Shown here one piece after another: positions 7,983 to 17,604 of a DNA stretch of 64,000 nucleotides; within the stretch, counting starts at the first letter, position 1, and every line of letters begins with the position of its first letter. The stretch covers positions 310,001-374,000 of the forward strand of contig NZ_JH600284.1 of NCBI RefSeq assembly GCF_000245335.1, in the 5' to 3' direction. The stretch is from Bacillus mojavensis RO-H-1 = KCTC 3706 (lineage in GTDB: Bacteria > Bacillota > Bacilli > Bacillales > Bacillaceae). A model generated the notes under the pieces. It was not told where the DNA came from, ran no database searches, and saw nothing but the letters and a program-made list of their open reading frames with translations. A program made the position numbers and the translations under genes.

Positions 7983-9467
7983 TTGACTATAACGTTTCAA
8001 GATTTTCAATTAAGTTCTGATCTCATGAAGGCAATTAACCGTATGGGATTTGAAGAAGCAACGCCGATTCAGGCACAAACGATTCCGCTCGGACTTTCAA
8101 ATAAAGATGTCATTGGACAAGCGCAAACAGGTACAGGTAAAACAGCTGCGTTTGGTATACCCCTTGTTGAGAAAATTAACCCCGAGTCTCCTAATATTCA
8201 AGCAATCGTAATCGCACCAACCCGTGAACTAGCTATTCAAGTATCTGAAGAATTATATAAAATCGGACAAGATAAACGTGCGAAAGTTCTTCCTATTTAC
8301 GGTGGGCAGGATATTGGACGACAAATCCGGGCGTTAAAGAAAAATCCGCATGTCATTGTCGGAACACCGGGACGTCTTCTTGACCACATTAACCGCCGCA
8401 CGATTCGTTTAAACAATGTAAATACAGTTGTAATGGATGAAGCGGATGAAATGCTGAATATGGGGTTCATCGACGACATTGAATCTATTCTTTCAAATGT
8501 GCCGAGCGAGCATCAGACGCTTCTGTTCTCAGCTACGATGCCAGCGCCGATCAAACGCATTGCAGAGCGTTTCATGACTGAGCCTGAACACGTAAAAGTA
8601 AAAGCAAAAGAAATGACTGTTTCTAACATTCAGCAGTTCTATTTGGAAGTGCAGGAACGTAAAAAGTTCGACACACTGACTCGTCTTCTTGACATTCAGT
8701 CTCCTGAGCTTGCGATTGTATTCGGACGTACCAAACGCCGTGTTGATGAACTGGCAGAAGCCCTGAACCTTCGCGGATATGCAGCTGAAGGAATTCACGG
8801 TGATTTAACGCAGGCGAAACGTATGGTTGCCCTTCGCAAATTTAAAGAAGGTGCAATCGAAGTACTTGTTGCAACTGATGTTGCTGCTCGCGGACTCGAT
8901 ATCTCAGGTGTTACACACGTGTACAACTTCGACGTGCCTCAAGATCCTGAAAGCTATGTTCACCGTATCGGAAGAACAGGCCGCGCAGGTAAAACAGGTA
9001 TGGCGATGACGTTTATCACACCGCGTGAGATAAGCATGCTTCGCGCAATTGAACAAACAACGAAACGCAAAATGGACCGCATGAAAGAGCCGACACTAGA
9101 TGAAGCGTTAGAAGGCCAGCAGCAGGTTACAGTTGATCGTCTTCGTACGACAATCAGCGAAAACAACTTGAACTTCTACATGACAGCGGCAGCTGAGCTG
9201 CTTGAAGATCATGATGCAGTGACAGTGGTTGCAGCAGCTATCAAAATGGCTACAAAAGAGCCGGATAGCACACCTGTTCGCTTAACAGACGAAGCGCCGA
9301 TGATCAGCAAACGCTACAAAAACCAACGCACTTCTAAACGCAGAGACGGACAAGGCGGCGGCTACCGCGGCGGTAAAGGGAAAAGCAACAACCGTTCTTC
9401 CTATGATAAAAAGCGTTCAAGCGATCGCCGTTCTTCAGGTGACAGACGCCAGAAAAAATCATACTAA
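7983..9467 (+). CDS. cshA: DEAD-box RNA helicase CshA
   Basis: This 494-residue ATP-dependent RNA helicase works in cold-related RNA unwinding, ribosome assembly and the RNA degradosome. All core motifs are present in order: [27 protein letters not shown], and [13 protein letters not shown]. The C-terminus is basic and Gly/Arg/Ser-rich ([16 protein letters not shown]), an RNA-binding tail. I chose TTG 7983, preceded by AGAAGGAG at the right distance, which gives the known family length; an in-frame GTG at 7932 with GGAGG upstream could add 17 residues. It is a single-gene unit with a terminator behind it. Confidence 0.95.
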   Translation: MTITFQDFQLSSDLMKAINRMGFEEATPIQAQTIPLGLSNKDVIGQAQTGTGKTAAFGIPLVEKINPESPNIQAIVIAPTRELAIQVSEELYKIGQDKRAKVLPIYGGQDIGRQIRALKKNPHVIVGTPGRLLDHINRRTIRLNNVNTVVMDEADEMLNMGFIDDIESILSNVPSEHQTLLFSATMPAPIKRIAERFMTEPEHVKVKAKEMTVSNIQQFYLEVQERKKFDTLTRLLDIQSPELAIVFGRTKRRVDELAEALNLRGYAAEGIHGDLTQAKRMVALRKFKEGAIEVLVATDVAARGLDISGVTHVYNFDVPQDPESYVHRIGRTGRAGKTGMAMTFITPREISMLRAIEQTTKRKMDRMKEPTLDEALEGQQQVTVDRLRTTISENNLNFYMTAAAELLEDHDAVTVVAAAIKMATKEPDSTPVRLTDEAPMISKRYKNQRTSKRRDGQGGGYRGGKGKSNNRSSYDKKRSSDRRSSGDRRQKKSY

Positions 9468-9485
9468 TTCTGTAAAGAATATAAG

Positions 9486-9518
9486 AGCCTAAAACATGAG
9501 TTGTTTTGGGCTTTTTTT
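9486..9518 (+). terminator. intrinsic terminator after cshA
   Basis: An 11-bp stem (9486-9496 with 9502-9512, one G-U pair) and a run of seven T end the cshA transcript. Confidence 0.92.
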
Positions 9519-9648
9519 ATGTTCAAATGCATGACCATTAAGCAAACTTTCAGCTGACGGAACCGTTTATTCTATGTATGCTTAAAGATGAAACTTTTTC
9601 TGCATAAGTGCGTATAAGTAACGATGATAAAAACGGGAGGTAGGTATT

Positions 9649-10128
9649 TTGAGAGAGCAGCCAAAAAACCAAATCAGTCCAGACGGATTAAAGGTTTGGC
9701 GACTTCAGGAGATAATGATATCCGCTGTCTGCTTGCTTATTGTCATAGCAGTTGCAGTGTTAAGTTATTTTTTTCATTGGCCGTACTGGATCAGCGGCGT
9801 GCTCGGCGCAGTTTGGCTGCTGGGTTCGGTCGTGACGGTTTATCTGATTCCAAAGGTCCGGCACAAAGTGTGGCGTTACGAGGTTCATGAAAATGAAATA
9901 GACATTCAATCGGGTATCTTTGTTGTGACACGCGTGATTGTACCGATGGTCAGGGTCCAGCACGTAGACACCTCACAAGGGCCGTTATTAAGAAAATACA
10001 ATCTGGCAACAGTGAAGATTTTTACGGCTGCAACTGTGCATTCGATTCCTGCTTTAGAGATGAAGGAAGCGGATCAGCTGAGAGACTCCATTTCGCGCCT
10101 GGCAAGGGTGACTGACGATGATGTCTGA
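9649..10128 (+). CDS. ydbS: PH-domain membrane protein YdbS
   Basis: This 159-residue protein has two membrane segments near residues 25-65 followed by a bacterial PH-like (bPH2) domain (KVWRYEVHENEIDIQSGIF to the C-terminus). In B. subtilis YdbS and YdbT form a membrane pair linked to resistance to some antimicrobial peptides; the biochemical role is not settled. TTG 9649 follows GGGAGGTAGG. The stop overlaps the ydbT start by 11 nt, so the two are made together. Confidence 0.87.
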   Translation: MREQPKNQISPDGLKVWRLQEIMISAVCLLIVIAVAVLSYFFHWPYWISGVLGAVWLLGSVVTVYLIPKVRHKVWRYEVHENEIDIQSGIFVVTRVIVPMVRVQHVDTSQGPLLRKYNLATVKIFTAATVHSIPALEMKEADQLRDSISRLARVTDDDV

Positions 10129-11599
10129 ACCGAAGCGCCTTCACCCGGCGGCAGTCATTTTGAATTTATCCCATACCATTATTCAAACGATAAAAAATAT
10201 CATTCTGCCATTCTTTTTTGTGTATATCGTCAACTCTAATCACACTGTCCGTTTTTATGGAGCCATCGCGCTCGGCGTTTTGTTCATCTGGCTCGTGGCA
10301 GCAAGCATTATCAAATGGAGAAAGTTTTCCTATCGAATCGAAGATGATGAATTTAGAATCGAAGAAGGCTTGTTTGTAACGAAAAAGAGATACATATCGA
10401 TTGACCGGATTCAGACAATGAATACGAGTGCGGGAGTGGTCCAGCAAATTTTCAAGCTTGTCAAACTGCAAATTGAAACGGCTGGAGGCGGCAAAGAGGC
10501 GGAAGCGGTATTATCGGCTATTTCAGTTGAAGAAGCTGAAAGAATTAAAGAAGCCGTATTTAAGAAAAAAGCAGAAAGACATTCAATCGATACTGAGGAA
10601 GGCCTGTCAGAGGCTAAAGAGGCGGTCCCGGATGCGGAGCCGCAAGTGAGCTACAGCATGAATGCAAAAGAATTACTCATGGCCGCTTCAACATCTGGAG
10701 GGATCGGCGTAATTATCTCTGCTGTATTTGCGCTCATTTCTCAGCTGGACGAGGTGCTGCCGATGGATTGGCTCTTCGGGAAATTCTCCTTTCTGCAGCA
10801 CGCCAACATAGGCATATACGCCGTGCTTATCTTTATCGGTTTATTTATCACCTGGATTCTCAGCATAGCCGGCATGATGTTCAAATATGCTAACTTTCAA
10901 ATCATTAAAAAAGAGCAGGAATTGGTGATCTCAAGGGGTATTATTGAAAAACACCAAGTCACCATACCGCTTCGCAAAATACAAGCCATCAAAATAAAAG
11001 AAAACATCATCCGCCAGCTTTTCGGTTTTGCGACGGTGTCAATCGTCAGCGCGGGCGGCGGAGGAGACTCGGAAAAAGCAGAGGGCGCTTCGACCATTCT
11101 GTTTCCGATGATTCACAAAAAAAAGCTTCCCGGCATGCTGCGTACTTTTACGCCGGAATACACGGTGGAAGAAAATCGCCGCCATCTGCCGCGGCGCGCA
11201 TTGAAGCGGTACTTATTCCGCTCAACCATTTTCTCCATTTTTTTAATCATTCCACTCTGTATTTTCTTCCAGCCATGGGGCTATTTCTCGATTGTTCTGC
11301 TGCCGATTGAGTTGTTTTTCGGGTATCTTGCCTATAAGGATGCGGCCTGGGTAATCAGCGGAGACCGTCTCCAGCTGACATCGAGGTTTATCGGCAGAAC
11401 GACTGCAATTGTGTTGAGAAAGCGAATGCAGGTATGCAAGGAGAGCCAATCTTATTTTCAAAAGAAGGGGAAGCTGTATACCCTTTCCACCTCGGTAAAA
11501 TCGTCAAGCCATATGGAAGAATTAACGGTGAGAGATGTGGGAGAAGAGGATGCAGATTTCATTTTAAATTGGTACTCATATGAAAAAGCGGACGGTTAA
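10118..11599 (+). CDS. ydbT: PH-domain membrane protein YdbT
   Basis: This 493-residue protein holds three bPH2-type domains separated by pairs of membrane helices. The repeats show as EDDEFRIEEGLFVTKKRYISIDRIQT (split here as EDDEFRIEEG and KKRYISIDRIQ), then QELVISRGIIEKHQ with IPLRKIQAIK, then SGDRLQLTSRFIGRT. It overlaps ydbS by 11 nt and ends within a terminator shared with the convergent ydcA. ATG 10121 is an alternative start. The function follows YdbS: a membrane complex of unknown chemistry. Confidence 0.87.
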   Translation: MMSEPKRLHPAAVILNLSHTIIQTIKNIILPFFFVYIVNSNHTVRFYGAIALGVLFIWLVAASIIKWRKFSYRIEDDEFRIEEGLFVTKKRYISIDRIQTMNTSAGVVQQIFKLVKLQIETAGGGKEAEAVLSAISVEEAERIKEAVFKKKAERHSIDTEEGLSEAKEAVPDAEPQVSYSMNAKELLMAASTSGGIGVIISAVFALISQLDEVLPMDWLFGKFSFLQHANIGIYAVLIFIGLFITWILSIAGMMFKYANFQIIKKEQELVISRGIIEKHQVTIPLRKIQAIKIKENIIRQLFGFATVSIVSAGGGGDSEKAEGASTILFPMIHKKKLPGMLRTFTPEYTVEENRRHLPRRALKRYLFRSTIFSIFLIIPLCIFFQPWGYFSIVLLPIELFFGYLAYKDAAWVISGDRLQLTSRFIGRTTAIVLRKRMQVCKESQSYFQKKGKLYTLSTSVKSSSHMEELTVRDVGEEDADFILNWYSYEKADG

Positions 11600-11618
11600 T
11601 ACCGCCGCTCTTTTTTTT
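11587..11618. terminator. terminator between convergent ydbT and ydcA
   Basis: AGCGG-(A bulge)-CGGT at 11587-11596 pairs with 11601-11609 and is followed by eight T. The stem contains the stop codons of both flanking genes. Confidence 0.85.
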
Positions 11619-12195
11619 GTACACATAAAAAAGACAGGAGAAACCCGCCGCAAAGTCCAAACAGGTGGGCCATCATGTTAATATTGGAGTTGATAAACGA
11701 CATGAGAACGGCAAAGGCAAGCAATGTGAGAATCATTTTGGAATTGTCCTGTCCGATCAGCTCTTTACGAAAAAGAACCATAAACAGATAAACGCCGAAC
11801 AGCCCGAAAATCGCGCCAGAAGCCCCGACATGCAGATAATCCAGCGGTTCTGTAAAATACGTGCCGATGTTTCCGATCATTCCGGAGCCTGCATACACAA
11901 GAAGGAAACGCGCTTTTCCAAGCATTCGTTCCAGAGCCGGTGCAAATAAAAAGATGGACATTGAATTAAACAGCAGATGGGTAAACCCTGCGTGAAGGAA
12001 AATCGGCGTGACCAGCCGCCACCATTCTCCGTTAGCGACGCCAAGGTTATAGCCTGTGAGAGCGTCTCTCCACAACGCGACTGAAGGAACAGGAAGTGAA
12101 AAGAACAGCCAGAGAACGGCCTGAACAGCCAATATAAAGGTGACAACGGGATAAAGCCTGACAAAGGTTTGAAAGTTTTCAGTCCGTATAAACAT
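11596..12195 (-). CDS. ydcA: rhomboid intramembrane protease YdcA
   Basis: This 199-residue serine protease cleaves within the membrane. Six hydrophobic segments are visible. The catalytic serine lies in VGASGAIFGLFG and the partner histidine in NMMAHLFGLCGG, with the conserved HAGFTHLLFNS before them. The reading frame opens at 12207, but ATG 12195 has GGGG 5-8 nt upstream and gives the length I recall for YdcA. It is shorter than YqgP and has no extra soluble domain. Natural substrates are unknown. Confidence 0.88.
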   Translation of the reverse strand: MFIRTENFQTFVRLYPVVTFILAVQAVLWLFFSLPVPSVALWRDALTGYNLGVANGEWWRLVTPIFLHAGFTHLLFNSMSIFLFAPALERMLGKARFLLVYAGSGMIGNIGTYFTEPLDYLHVGASGAIFGLFGVYLFMVLFRKELIGQDNSKMILTLLAFAVLMSFINSNINMMAHLFGLCGGFLLSFLCVQKKERRY

Positions 12196-12289
12196 GCCGA
12201 GCCCCATTTCTTCATTTTGGTATTTCTATAGTAACACGTTTATGAGACAAACCATTCAAATAGTACGAGCGCAAAGGAGGTTGTAAAAT

Positions 12290-12655
12290 ATGATTTACGG
12301 TATAGGATTGGACATCATTGAACTTAAGCGGATCGCTTCAATGGCCGATCGCCAGAAACGATTTGCTGAGCGCATTTTAACAGGCAGCGAGTTTGCTCAG
12401 TATCAGGAGCTTTCTGAGAAAAGAAAAATTGAATTTCTCGCAGGGAGATTTGCGGCAAAAGAAGCTTTTTCGAAAGCATACGGTACAGGAATAGGCAAGA
12501 ACCTAAGCTTTCATGACATTGAAATCACAAAAGATTCGAATGGCAAGCCTTTTATTGTTTGCGCAAAGCTGAGCCAAGCCGCCGTTCATGTATCGATCAC
12601 TCATACGAAGGAATATGCGGCTGCACAGGTTGTCATTGAAAGGTTGTCAAGCTAG
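12290..12655 (+). CDS. acpS: holo-acyl carrier protein synthase AcpS
   Basis: This 121-residue enzyme moves phosphopantetheine from CoA to the serine of acyl carrier protein, activating fatty-acid synthesis. The metal-binding aspartate lies in GIGLDIIELKRI and the second acidic residue in GRFAAKEAFSKAYGTGIG. The length fits the trimeric AcpS type. ATG 12290 follows a strong AAAGGAGG. It is read away from ydcA. Confidence 0.95.
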   Translation: MIYGIGLDIIELKRIASMADRQKRFAERILTGSEFAQYQELSEKRKIEFLAGRFAAKEAFSKAYGTGIGKNLSFHDIEITKDSNGKPFIVCAKLSQAAVHVSITHTKEYAAAQVVIERLSS

Positions 12656-12820
12656 TCTGCATATTAGGGACACCCCTCTCATATATTTGATAATGCATTA
12701 AGGGAGACGAGTTGTTTGAGGCTTTTATGGTACGCCTCTGTTCTGTTTAAACGTTTACCGAGCGTACCGTTAAAGTCAAACAAGCGATTTCTTCCTTTTA
12801 CATCAATTGAGAAAAAGGGG

Positions 12821-13837
12821 TTGAAAAAGGTGAGAAAAAGCTTTGTTTTGCTTTTAACGGGACTGCTGGCTGTCCTTATTCTTTCTGCCTGCGGACAAAA
12901 ATCACAGGAAGATGTCGTTACCGGGCTGGACGAGAAGGCGAAAGAATATACCTCGTACAAAGCAAAAGCAAAAATGACCATTGAGACAGGGAGTGACCCG
13001 CAAGTATACAATGTGGAAATTTGGCACAAAAAACCGTCTCTGTATCGGGTCTATCTGGAAAATCCGAAAAAGGACCAAAACCAAGTCATTTTACGAAACG
13101 AAAACGGAGTATTTGTTCTCACACCGTCTTTAAATAAGAGCTTCAGATTTCAAAGCGACTGGCCAAACAACAGCAGCCAAGTCTATTTGTTTGAATCGCT
13201 AGTGAAGGATATTCAAAACGATTCGGATGCAGTCTTCACTTCAAAAGAATCAAAATACGTATTTGAAACAAAAACGAACTATCAGCATAACAAAATGCTT
13301 CCGACACAAGAAATCACATTTAATAAGAAGGACATGAGCCCGTTATCTGTCAAAGTCATGGATACCGACCGAAAAGTGATGGTGAAAGTAGAGTTCAGCA
13401 GCTTCCAATTCAATAAGCAATTTGATAAAGAGTCCTTTGACGAAAAGAAAAATATGACCCTTTCTCAAATGGATGTTGCCACTAGCGCGAAACCTTCCGA
13501 CTCTTTTGCCGTTAAAACGCCGCTCGAACTGCCGCTAGGCGTAAAACTGCTTGAAGAAAAAGATATTTCAACGGAAGATGGCAAGCGCGTCATCATGACT
13601 TACGGCGGAGAAAAATCGTTTACCTTGATTCAGGAAAAAGCCCAGGTTGCGAAAGCTTCCTCCTCAGTTACGCTGAACGCGGAACCGGTTAATCTTGGCT
13701 ACACAATCGGCGCCTTATCAGATGCCTCGCTAACATGGACTTACGAAGGCGTAGATTATCTTCTGTCATCTAAAGATCTGTCACAAGAGGAGATGGTGAC
13801 AGTCGCCAAAAGCATGCAGGGACAATCATCCAAATAA
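12821..13837 (+). CDS. ydcC: lipoprotein YdcC (LolA-like fold)
   Basis: This 338-residue protein begins with a lipoprotein signal peptide whose lipobox LSAC places the acylated cysteine at about residue 23, so it is tethered to the outer face of the membrane. The body resembles the outer-membrane lipoprotein-sorting (LolA) beta fold and is known in sporulating bacilli. The frame opens at 12716, but TTG 12821 (or GTG 12830) after AAAAAGGGG gives the proper signal peptide. No catalytic residues are evident. It lies between acpS and alrA with a terminator behind it. Confidence 0.85.
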   Translation: MKKVRKSFVLLLTGLLAVLILSACGQKSQEDVVTGLDEKAKEYTSYKAKAKMTIETGSDPQVYNVEIWHKKPSLYRVYLENPKKDQNQVILRNENGVFVLTPSLNKSFRFQSDWPNNSSQVYLFESLVKDIQNDSDAVFTSKESKYVFETKTNYQHNKMLPTQEITFNKKDMSPLSVKVMDTDRKVMVKVEFSSFQFNKQFDKESFDEKKNMTLSQMDVATSAKPSDSFAVKTPLELPLGVKLLEEKDISTEDGKRVIMTYGGEKSFTLIQEKAQVAKASSSVTLNAEPVNLGYTIGALSDASLTWTYEGVDYLLSSKDLSQEEMVTVAKSMQGQSSK

Positions 13838-13843
13838 TCTCCT

Positions 13844-13872
13844 AAAGGCCGAATACAATTTGGCCTTTTTTT
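13844..13872 (+). terminator. intrinsic terminator after ydcC
   Basis: A 7-bp stem AAAGGCC/GGCCTTT (13844-13850 with 13862-13868) is followed by a T-run. Confidence 0.88.
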
Positions 13873-13953
13873 CGTCAGGCAGAATTTCACTTTGCCCTAT
13901 AATTTTAGTATGATATGTAAATGATATTGAATAAACGCTAGGAAGTGTCATAA

Positions 13954-15123
13954 ATGAGCACAAAACCTTTTTACAGAGACACGTGGGCGGAAATTGATCT
14001 GTCCGCGATTAAAGAAAATGTCAGTAATATGAAAAAACACATTGGTGAACAGGTCCACCTGATGGCGGTTGTGAAAGCAAATGCCTATGGACATGGGGAT
14101 GCAGAAGTAGCGAAGGCTGCTCTTGAGGCAGGTGCTTCATGCTTAGCCGTGGCGATCTTGGATGAAGCGATTTCTCTTCGCCAGCGGGGCCTGACAGCGC
14201 CGATATTGGTGCTCGGTGCGGTTCCTCCAGAGTATGTGAAAATCGCAGCGGAATACGACGTGACTTTAACGGGGTATTCTGTTGAATGGCTTCAAGAAGC
14301 TGCTCGCCACCTCAAGAAAGCTTCCCTTCATTTTCATCTGAAAGTCGATACGGGAATGAACAGGCTCGGCGTGAAAACAGAAGAAGAGATTCATCACGTG
14401 ATGACAATCCTGGAGCGAAATCCGGGCTTGAAATGCAAAGGGGTCTTCACTCATTTTGCGACTGCTGATGAAAAACAAAGAGGCTACTTTTTGATGCAGT
14501 TTGAACGCTTTAAAGAATTGATTGCTCCTCTGCCTTTAAAGAAACTGATGGTTCACTGCGCCAACAGCGCCGCCGGACTGCGTCTGAAAAAAGGCTTTTT
14601 TAACGCGGTCAGATTTGGCATCGGCATGTACGGCCTTCGTCCGTCAGCGGAAATTACCGATGAAATCCCGTTTAAACTGCGACCCGCATTCACCCTGCAT
14701 TCGACCCTGTCGCATGTCAAAAAGGTACGCAAAGGGGAAAGTGTCAGCTACGGGGCGGAATACACAGCGAAAAAAGACACGTGGATCGGAACGGTGCCCG
14801 TTGGCTATGCGGACGGCTGGCTCCGCAAATTAAAGGGAACAGAGATACTCGTGAAAGGAAAACGGCTGAAAATCGCCGGCCGAATCTGCATGGACCAATT
14901 TATGGTGGAGCTGGATCATGAATATCCGCCTGGCACAAAAGTAACATTAATCGGCCGCCAGGGGGATGAATATATTTCCATGGATGAAATCGCAGGCAGG
15001 CTCGAAACCATTAACTACGAGGTGGCTTGTACAATAAGTTCGCGCGTCCCCCGTATGTTTTTGGAAAATGGGAGTATAATGGAAGTGAGAAATCCTTTAT
15101 TGCAGGGGAATGCAAGCAAATAG
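13954..15123 (+). CDS. alrA: alanine racemase
   Basis: This 389-residue PLP enzyme interconverts L- and D-alanine, feeding Ddl and MurF upstream in this window. The PLP lysine is in MAVVKANAYGHGD at about residue 41, and the second catalytic base, a tyrosine, is in the GESVSYGAEYTA region. The C-terminal domain carries VGYADGW and RICMDQF. ATG 13954 follows AGGAAGTG. The gene precedes the NdoAI-NdoA pair, as in B. subtilis. Confidence 0.95.
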   Translation: MSTKPFYRDTWAEIDLSAIKENVSNMKKHIGEQVHLMAVVKANAYGHGDAEVAKAALEAGASCLAVAILDEAISLRQRGLTAPILVLGAVPPEYVKIAAEYDVTLTGYSVEWLQEAARHLKKASLHFHLKVDTGMNRLGVKTEEEIHHVMTILERNPGLKCKGVFTHFATADEKQRGYFLMQFERFKELIAPLPLKKLMVHCANSAAGLRLKKGFFNAVRFGIGMYGLRPSAEITDEIPFKLRPAFTLHSTLSHVKKVRKGESVSYGAEYTAKKDTWIGTVPVGYADGWLRKLKGTEILVKGKRLKIAGRICMDQFMVELDHEYPPGTKVTLIGRQGDEYISMDEIAGRLETINYEVACTISSRVPRMFLENGSIMEVRNPLLQGNASK

Positions 15124-15156
15124 CTCATGTCACAATAGAGAATTTTTAAAACAGCT

Positions 15157-15184
15157 TTGCTTGATGAGTGAATAATGGTATCAT
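15157..15184 (+). promoter_or_regulatory. probable SigmaA promoter for ndoAI-ndoA
   Basis: TTGCTT (15157-15162), 16 bp, TATCAT (15179-15184). It lies 57 bp upstream of the antitoxin start. Confidence 0.5.
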
Positions 15185-15240
15185 TATCACTGGATGGATA
15201 AAAGAGTCGTATCCGTAAGTTTGGTGGAGGTGTATGTTTT

Positions 15241-15522
15241 TTGTCTGAATCCAGCGCAAGAACCGAAATGAAAATCAGCTTGCCCGAAAACCTAGTAGCT
15301 GAATTGGATGGTGTAGCGATGCGGGAGAAACGAAGCAGAAACGAACTGATATCACAAGCAGTGAGAGCCTATGTCAGCGAACGAACAACTCGTCACAACC
15401 GTGATTTGATGAGACGCGGCTATATGGAAATGGCGAAGATCAACCTGAATATTTCTTCCGAGGCTCACTTTGCGGAGTGCGAGGCTGAAACGACAGTTGA
15501 GCGCTTAGTCAGCGGAGGATAA
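15241..15522 (+). CDS. ndoAI: antitoxin NdoAI (EndoAI), ribbon-helix-helix
   Basis: This 93-residue antitoxin binds and blocks the NdoA ribonuclease. Its N-terminal half is a ribbon-helix-helix DNA-binding fold ([20 protein letters not shown]), which also allows autoregulation; the C-terminal half is the toxin-binding tail. TTG 15241 follows TGGAGGTG. It ends 4 nt before the toxin gene, the usual antitoxin-first order. Confidence 0.93.
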   Translation: MSESSARTEMKISLPENLVAELDGVAMREKRSRNELISQAVRAYVSERTTRHNRDLMRRGYMEMAKINLNISSEAHFAECEAETTVERLVSGG

Positions 15523-15526
15523 TCAT

Positions 15527-15877
15527 TTGATTGTGAAACGCGGCGATGTTTATTTTGCTGATTTATCTCCTGTTGTTGGCTCAGAGCAAGGCGGGGTGCG
15601 CCCGGTTTTAGTGATCCAAAATGACATCGGAAATCGCTTCAGCCCAACTGCTATTGTTGCAGCCATAACAGCCCAAATACAGAAAGCGAAATTACCAACC
15701 CACGTCGAAATTGATGCAAAACGCTACGGTTTTGAAAGAGATTCCGTTATTTTGCTGGAGCAAATTCGGACGATTGACAAGCAAAGGTTAACGGATAAGA
15801 TTACTCATCTGGATGATGAAATGATGGATAAGGTTGATGAAGCCTTACAGATCAGTTTGGCACTCATTGATTTTTAG
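15527..15877 (+). CDS. ndoA: MazF-type endoribonuclease toxin NdoA (EndoA)
   Basis: This 116-residue mRNA interferase of the MazF/PemK family cuts RNA at UACAU in B. subtilis. Family marks are [32 protein letters not shown] with the catalytic arginine, and [12 protein letters not shown] with the catalytic threonine nearby. TTG 15527 follows AGCGGAGGA. The pair sits directly before the stress operon rsbRA-rsbX, as in B. subtilis, and is separated from it by a strong terminator. Confidence 0.95.
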   Translation: MIVKRGDVYFADLSPVVGSEQGGVRPVLVIQNDIGNRFSPTAIVAAITAQIQKAKLPTHVEIDAKRYGFERDSVILLEQIRTIDKQRLTDKITHLDDEMMDKVDEALQISLALIDF

Positions 15878-15890
15878 TAATATTTGCCTA

Positions 15891-15917
15891 GTTGCTCAAA
15901 TAGAGCAACTTTTTTTG
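15891..15917 (+). terminator. terminator after ndoA
   Basis: A perfect 7-bp stem GTTGCTC/GAGCAAC with a 5-nt loop is followed by seven or more T. Confidence 0.93.
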
Positions 15918-15943
15918 TTTTCAAAAAAAATTAACGATATAAT
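15915..15943 (+). promoter_or_regulatory. SigmaA promoter of the rsbRA-sigB operon
   Basis: TTGTTT (15915-15920), 17 bp, TATAAT (15938-15943). It gives the low basal expression of the eight-gene operon. The -35 region abuts the ndoA terminator. Confidence 0.8.
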
Positions 15944-15993
15944 AGTGGAATAACGAAAAAAATATGTTGTTTTTTATCGGGAGGTAAGCGAAT

Positions 15994-16818
15994 TTGATGT
16001 CGAACCAGACTGTATACCAGTTCATTGCCGAGAATCAAAATGAACTGCTCCAACTGTGGACTGACACACTAAAAGAATTAAGCGAGCAAGAATCCTATCA
16101 GCTGACTCACCAAGTGTATGAAAATATATCTAAAGAATATATCGACATCCTGCTCTCATCTGTTAAGGATGACAGTGCTGCTGAAAGCCAAATCAGCGAA
16201 CTGGCGTTAAGAGCTGTTCAAATCGGACTCTCTTTAAAGTTTCTGGCTACGGTGCTAGCTGAATTCTGGAAACGCCTCTACACGAAGATGAACGATAAGA
16301 GATTGCCAGATCAAGAGAGTACGGAATTAATCTGGCAGATCGACCGCTTTTTCAGCCCGATTAATACTGAGATTTTTAACCAATACTCAATTTCATGGGA
16401 AAAAACGGTATCTCTGCAAAAAATTGCGTTGCAGGAGCTATCTGCGCCGCTCATCCCAGTGTTTGAAAATATCACCGTAATGCCGCTGGTCGGAACAATT
16501 GATACCGAACGCGCAAAAAGAATTATGGAAAACCTTCTTAACGGCGTTGTTAAACACCGGTCACAAGTCGTGTTGATAGACATTACAGGTGTTCCTGTCG
16601 TTGACACGATGGTTGCCCACCATATTATTCAGGCGTCTGAGGCTGTAAGGCTTGTCGGAGCGAAATGCCTGCTCGCCGGAATCCGGCCGGAAATTGCTCA
16701 GACAATCGTCAACCTGGGCATTGATTTATCTCAAGTTATAACTAAGAATACCCTGCAAAAAGGAATTCAAACAGCATTGGAAATGACGGATCGAAAAATC
16801 GTTTCATTGGGGGAATAA
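15994..16818 (+). CDS. rsbRA: stressosome protein RsbRA
   Basis: This 274-residue stressosome component has a non-heme globin-like N-terminal sensor domain (residues about 1-135) and a C-terminal STAS domain. The known RsbT phosphorylation sites are visible as Thr171 (in GTIDTERA) and Thr205 (in VVDTMVAHH); these fall on the published numbers when translation starts at 15994 (TTG) with ATG 15997 as second codon. The ribosome-binding site is GGGAGG. With RsbS it holds RsbT until stress triggers release. Confidence 0.95.
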   Translation: MMSNQTVYQFIAENQNELLQLWTDTLKELSEQESYQLTHQVYENISKEYIDILLSSVKDDSAAESQISELALRAVQIGLSLKFLATVLAEFWKRLYTKMNDKRLPDQESTELIWQIDRFFSPINTEIFNQYSISWEKTVSLQKIALQELSAPLIPVFENITVMPLVGTIDTERAKRIMENLLNGVVKHRSQVVLIDITGVPVVDTMVAHHIIQASEAVRLVGAKCLLAGIRPEIAQTIVNLGIDLSQVITKNTLQKGIQTALEMTDRKIVSLGE

Positions 16819-16822
16819 CATT

Positions 16823-17188
16823 GTGAGACATCCGAAAATCCCGATCTTGAAACTGTATAATTGCTTATTAGTATCTATTCAATGGGAACTAGATGATCAA
16901 ACCGCATTAACCTTTCAAGAAGACTTATTAAATAAAATATATGAAACAGGTGCTAACGGAGTCGTGATTGACCTGACATCTGTAGATATAATAGATTCAT
17001 TTATCGCTAAAGTGCTGGGCGACGTCATTACAATGTCTAAGTTAATGGGGGCAAAAGTTGTCTTAACCGGCATTCAGCCTGCCGTTGCAGTTACGCTGAT
17101 TGAACTTGGAATTGCACTTGAGGAAATCGAAACTGCGCTCGACTTAGAGCAGGGGCTTGAGACATTGAAGCGGGAATTGGGGGAATAG
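16823..17188 (+). CDS. rsbS: stressosome scaffold RsbS
   Basis: This 121-residue single STAS-domain protein forms the stressosome core with RsbRA. The serine phosphorylated by RsbT is Ser59, in [13 protein letters not shown] 16823 is 4 nt after the rsbRA stop, behind GGGGGAA. Phosphorylation at Ser59 frees RsbT to activate RsbU. Confidence 0.95.
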   Translation: MRHPKIPILKLYNCLLVSIQWELDDQTALTFQEDLLNKIYETGANGVVIDLTSVDIIDSFIAKVLGDVITMSKLMGAKVVLTGIQPAVAVTLIELGIALEEIETALDLEQGLETLKRELGE

Positions 17189-17191
17189 CGA

Positions 17192-17593
17192 ATGAACGAC
17201 CAATCCTGTGTAAAAATCATGACAGAATGGGATATTGTGGCCGCCAGACAACTGGGACGAAACGTTGCAAAAGAGCTGGGTTTCGGCACGGTAGACCAGG
17301 CAAGGATCACAACGGCTATATCAGAATTAGCCAGAAACATTTATTTATATGCCGGCAAGGGCCAGATTGGGATTGAACAGGTCACAGATAGAGGAAAAAA
17401 GGGCCTGAAAATTATAGCGGAAGACAAAGGGCCGGGGATTCCGGATATCCGTAAAGTCATGGAAGACGGGTTTTCCACGTCAGGCGGACTCGGAGCGGGA
17501 CTTCCCGGTGTGAAAAGGCTGATGGATGAATTCAGTTTAAATTCCGTAACGGGGGAAGGTACAGAGATACAAGCCATTAAATGGCTTCGGTAG
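17192..17593 (+). CDS. rsbT: switch kinase RsbT
   Basis: This 133-residue serine/threonine kinase of the GHKL ATPase fold phosphorylates RsbRA and RsbS, then binds and switches on the phosphatase RsbU. The ATP site appears as SELARNIYLYA (N box) and EDKGPGIPDI with GLGAGLPGVKRLMDEF (G boxes). ATG 17192 is 3 nt after rsbS and preceded by GGGGGAA. Confidence 0.95.
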   Translation: MNDQSCVKIMTEWDIVAARQLGRNVAKELGFGTVDQARITTAISELARNIYLYAGKGQIGIEQVTDRGKKGLKIIAEDKGPGIPDIRKVMEDGFSTSGGLGAGLPGVKRLMDEFSLNSVTGEGTEIQAIKWLR

Positions 17594-17604
17594 GAGGTAA
17601 GAAA

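Noticed and set aside
11877..12215. 112-codon minus-strand frame overlapping ydcA
   Set aside because: It is an out-of-phase shadow of the rhomboid gene, whose catalytic motifs are in the other frame.
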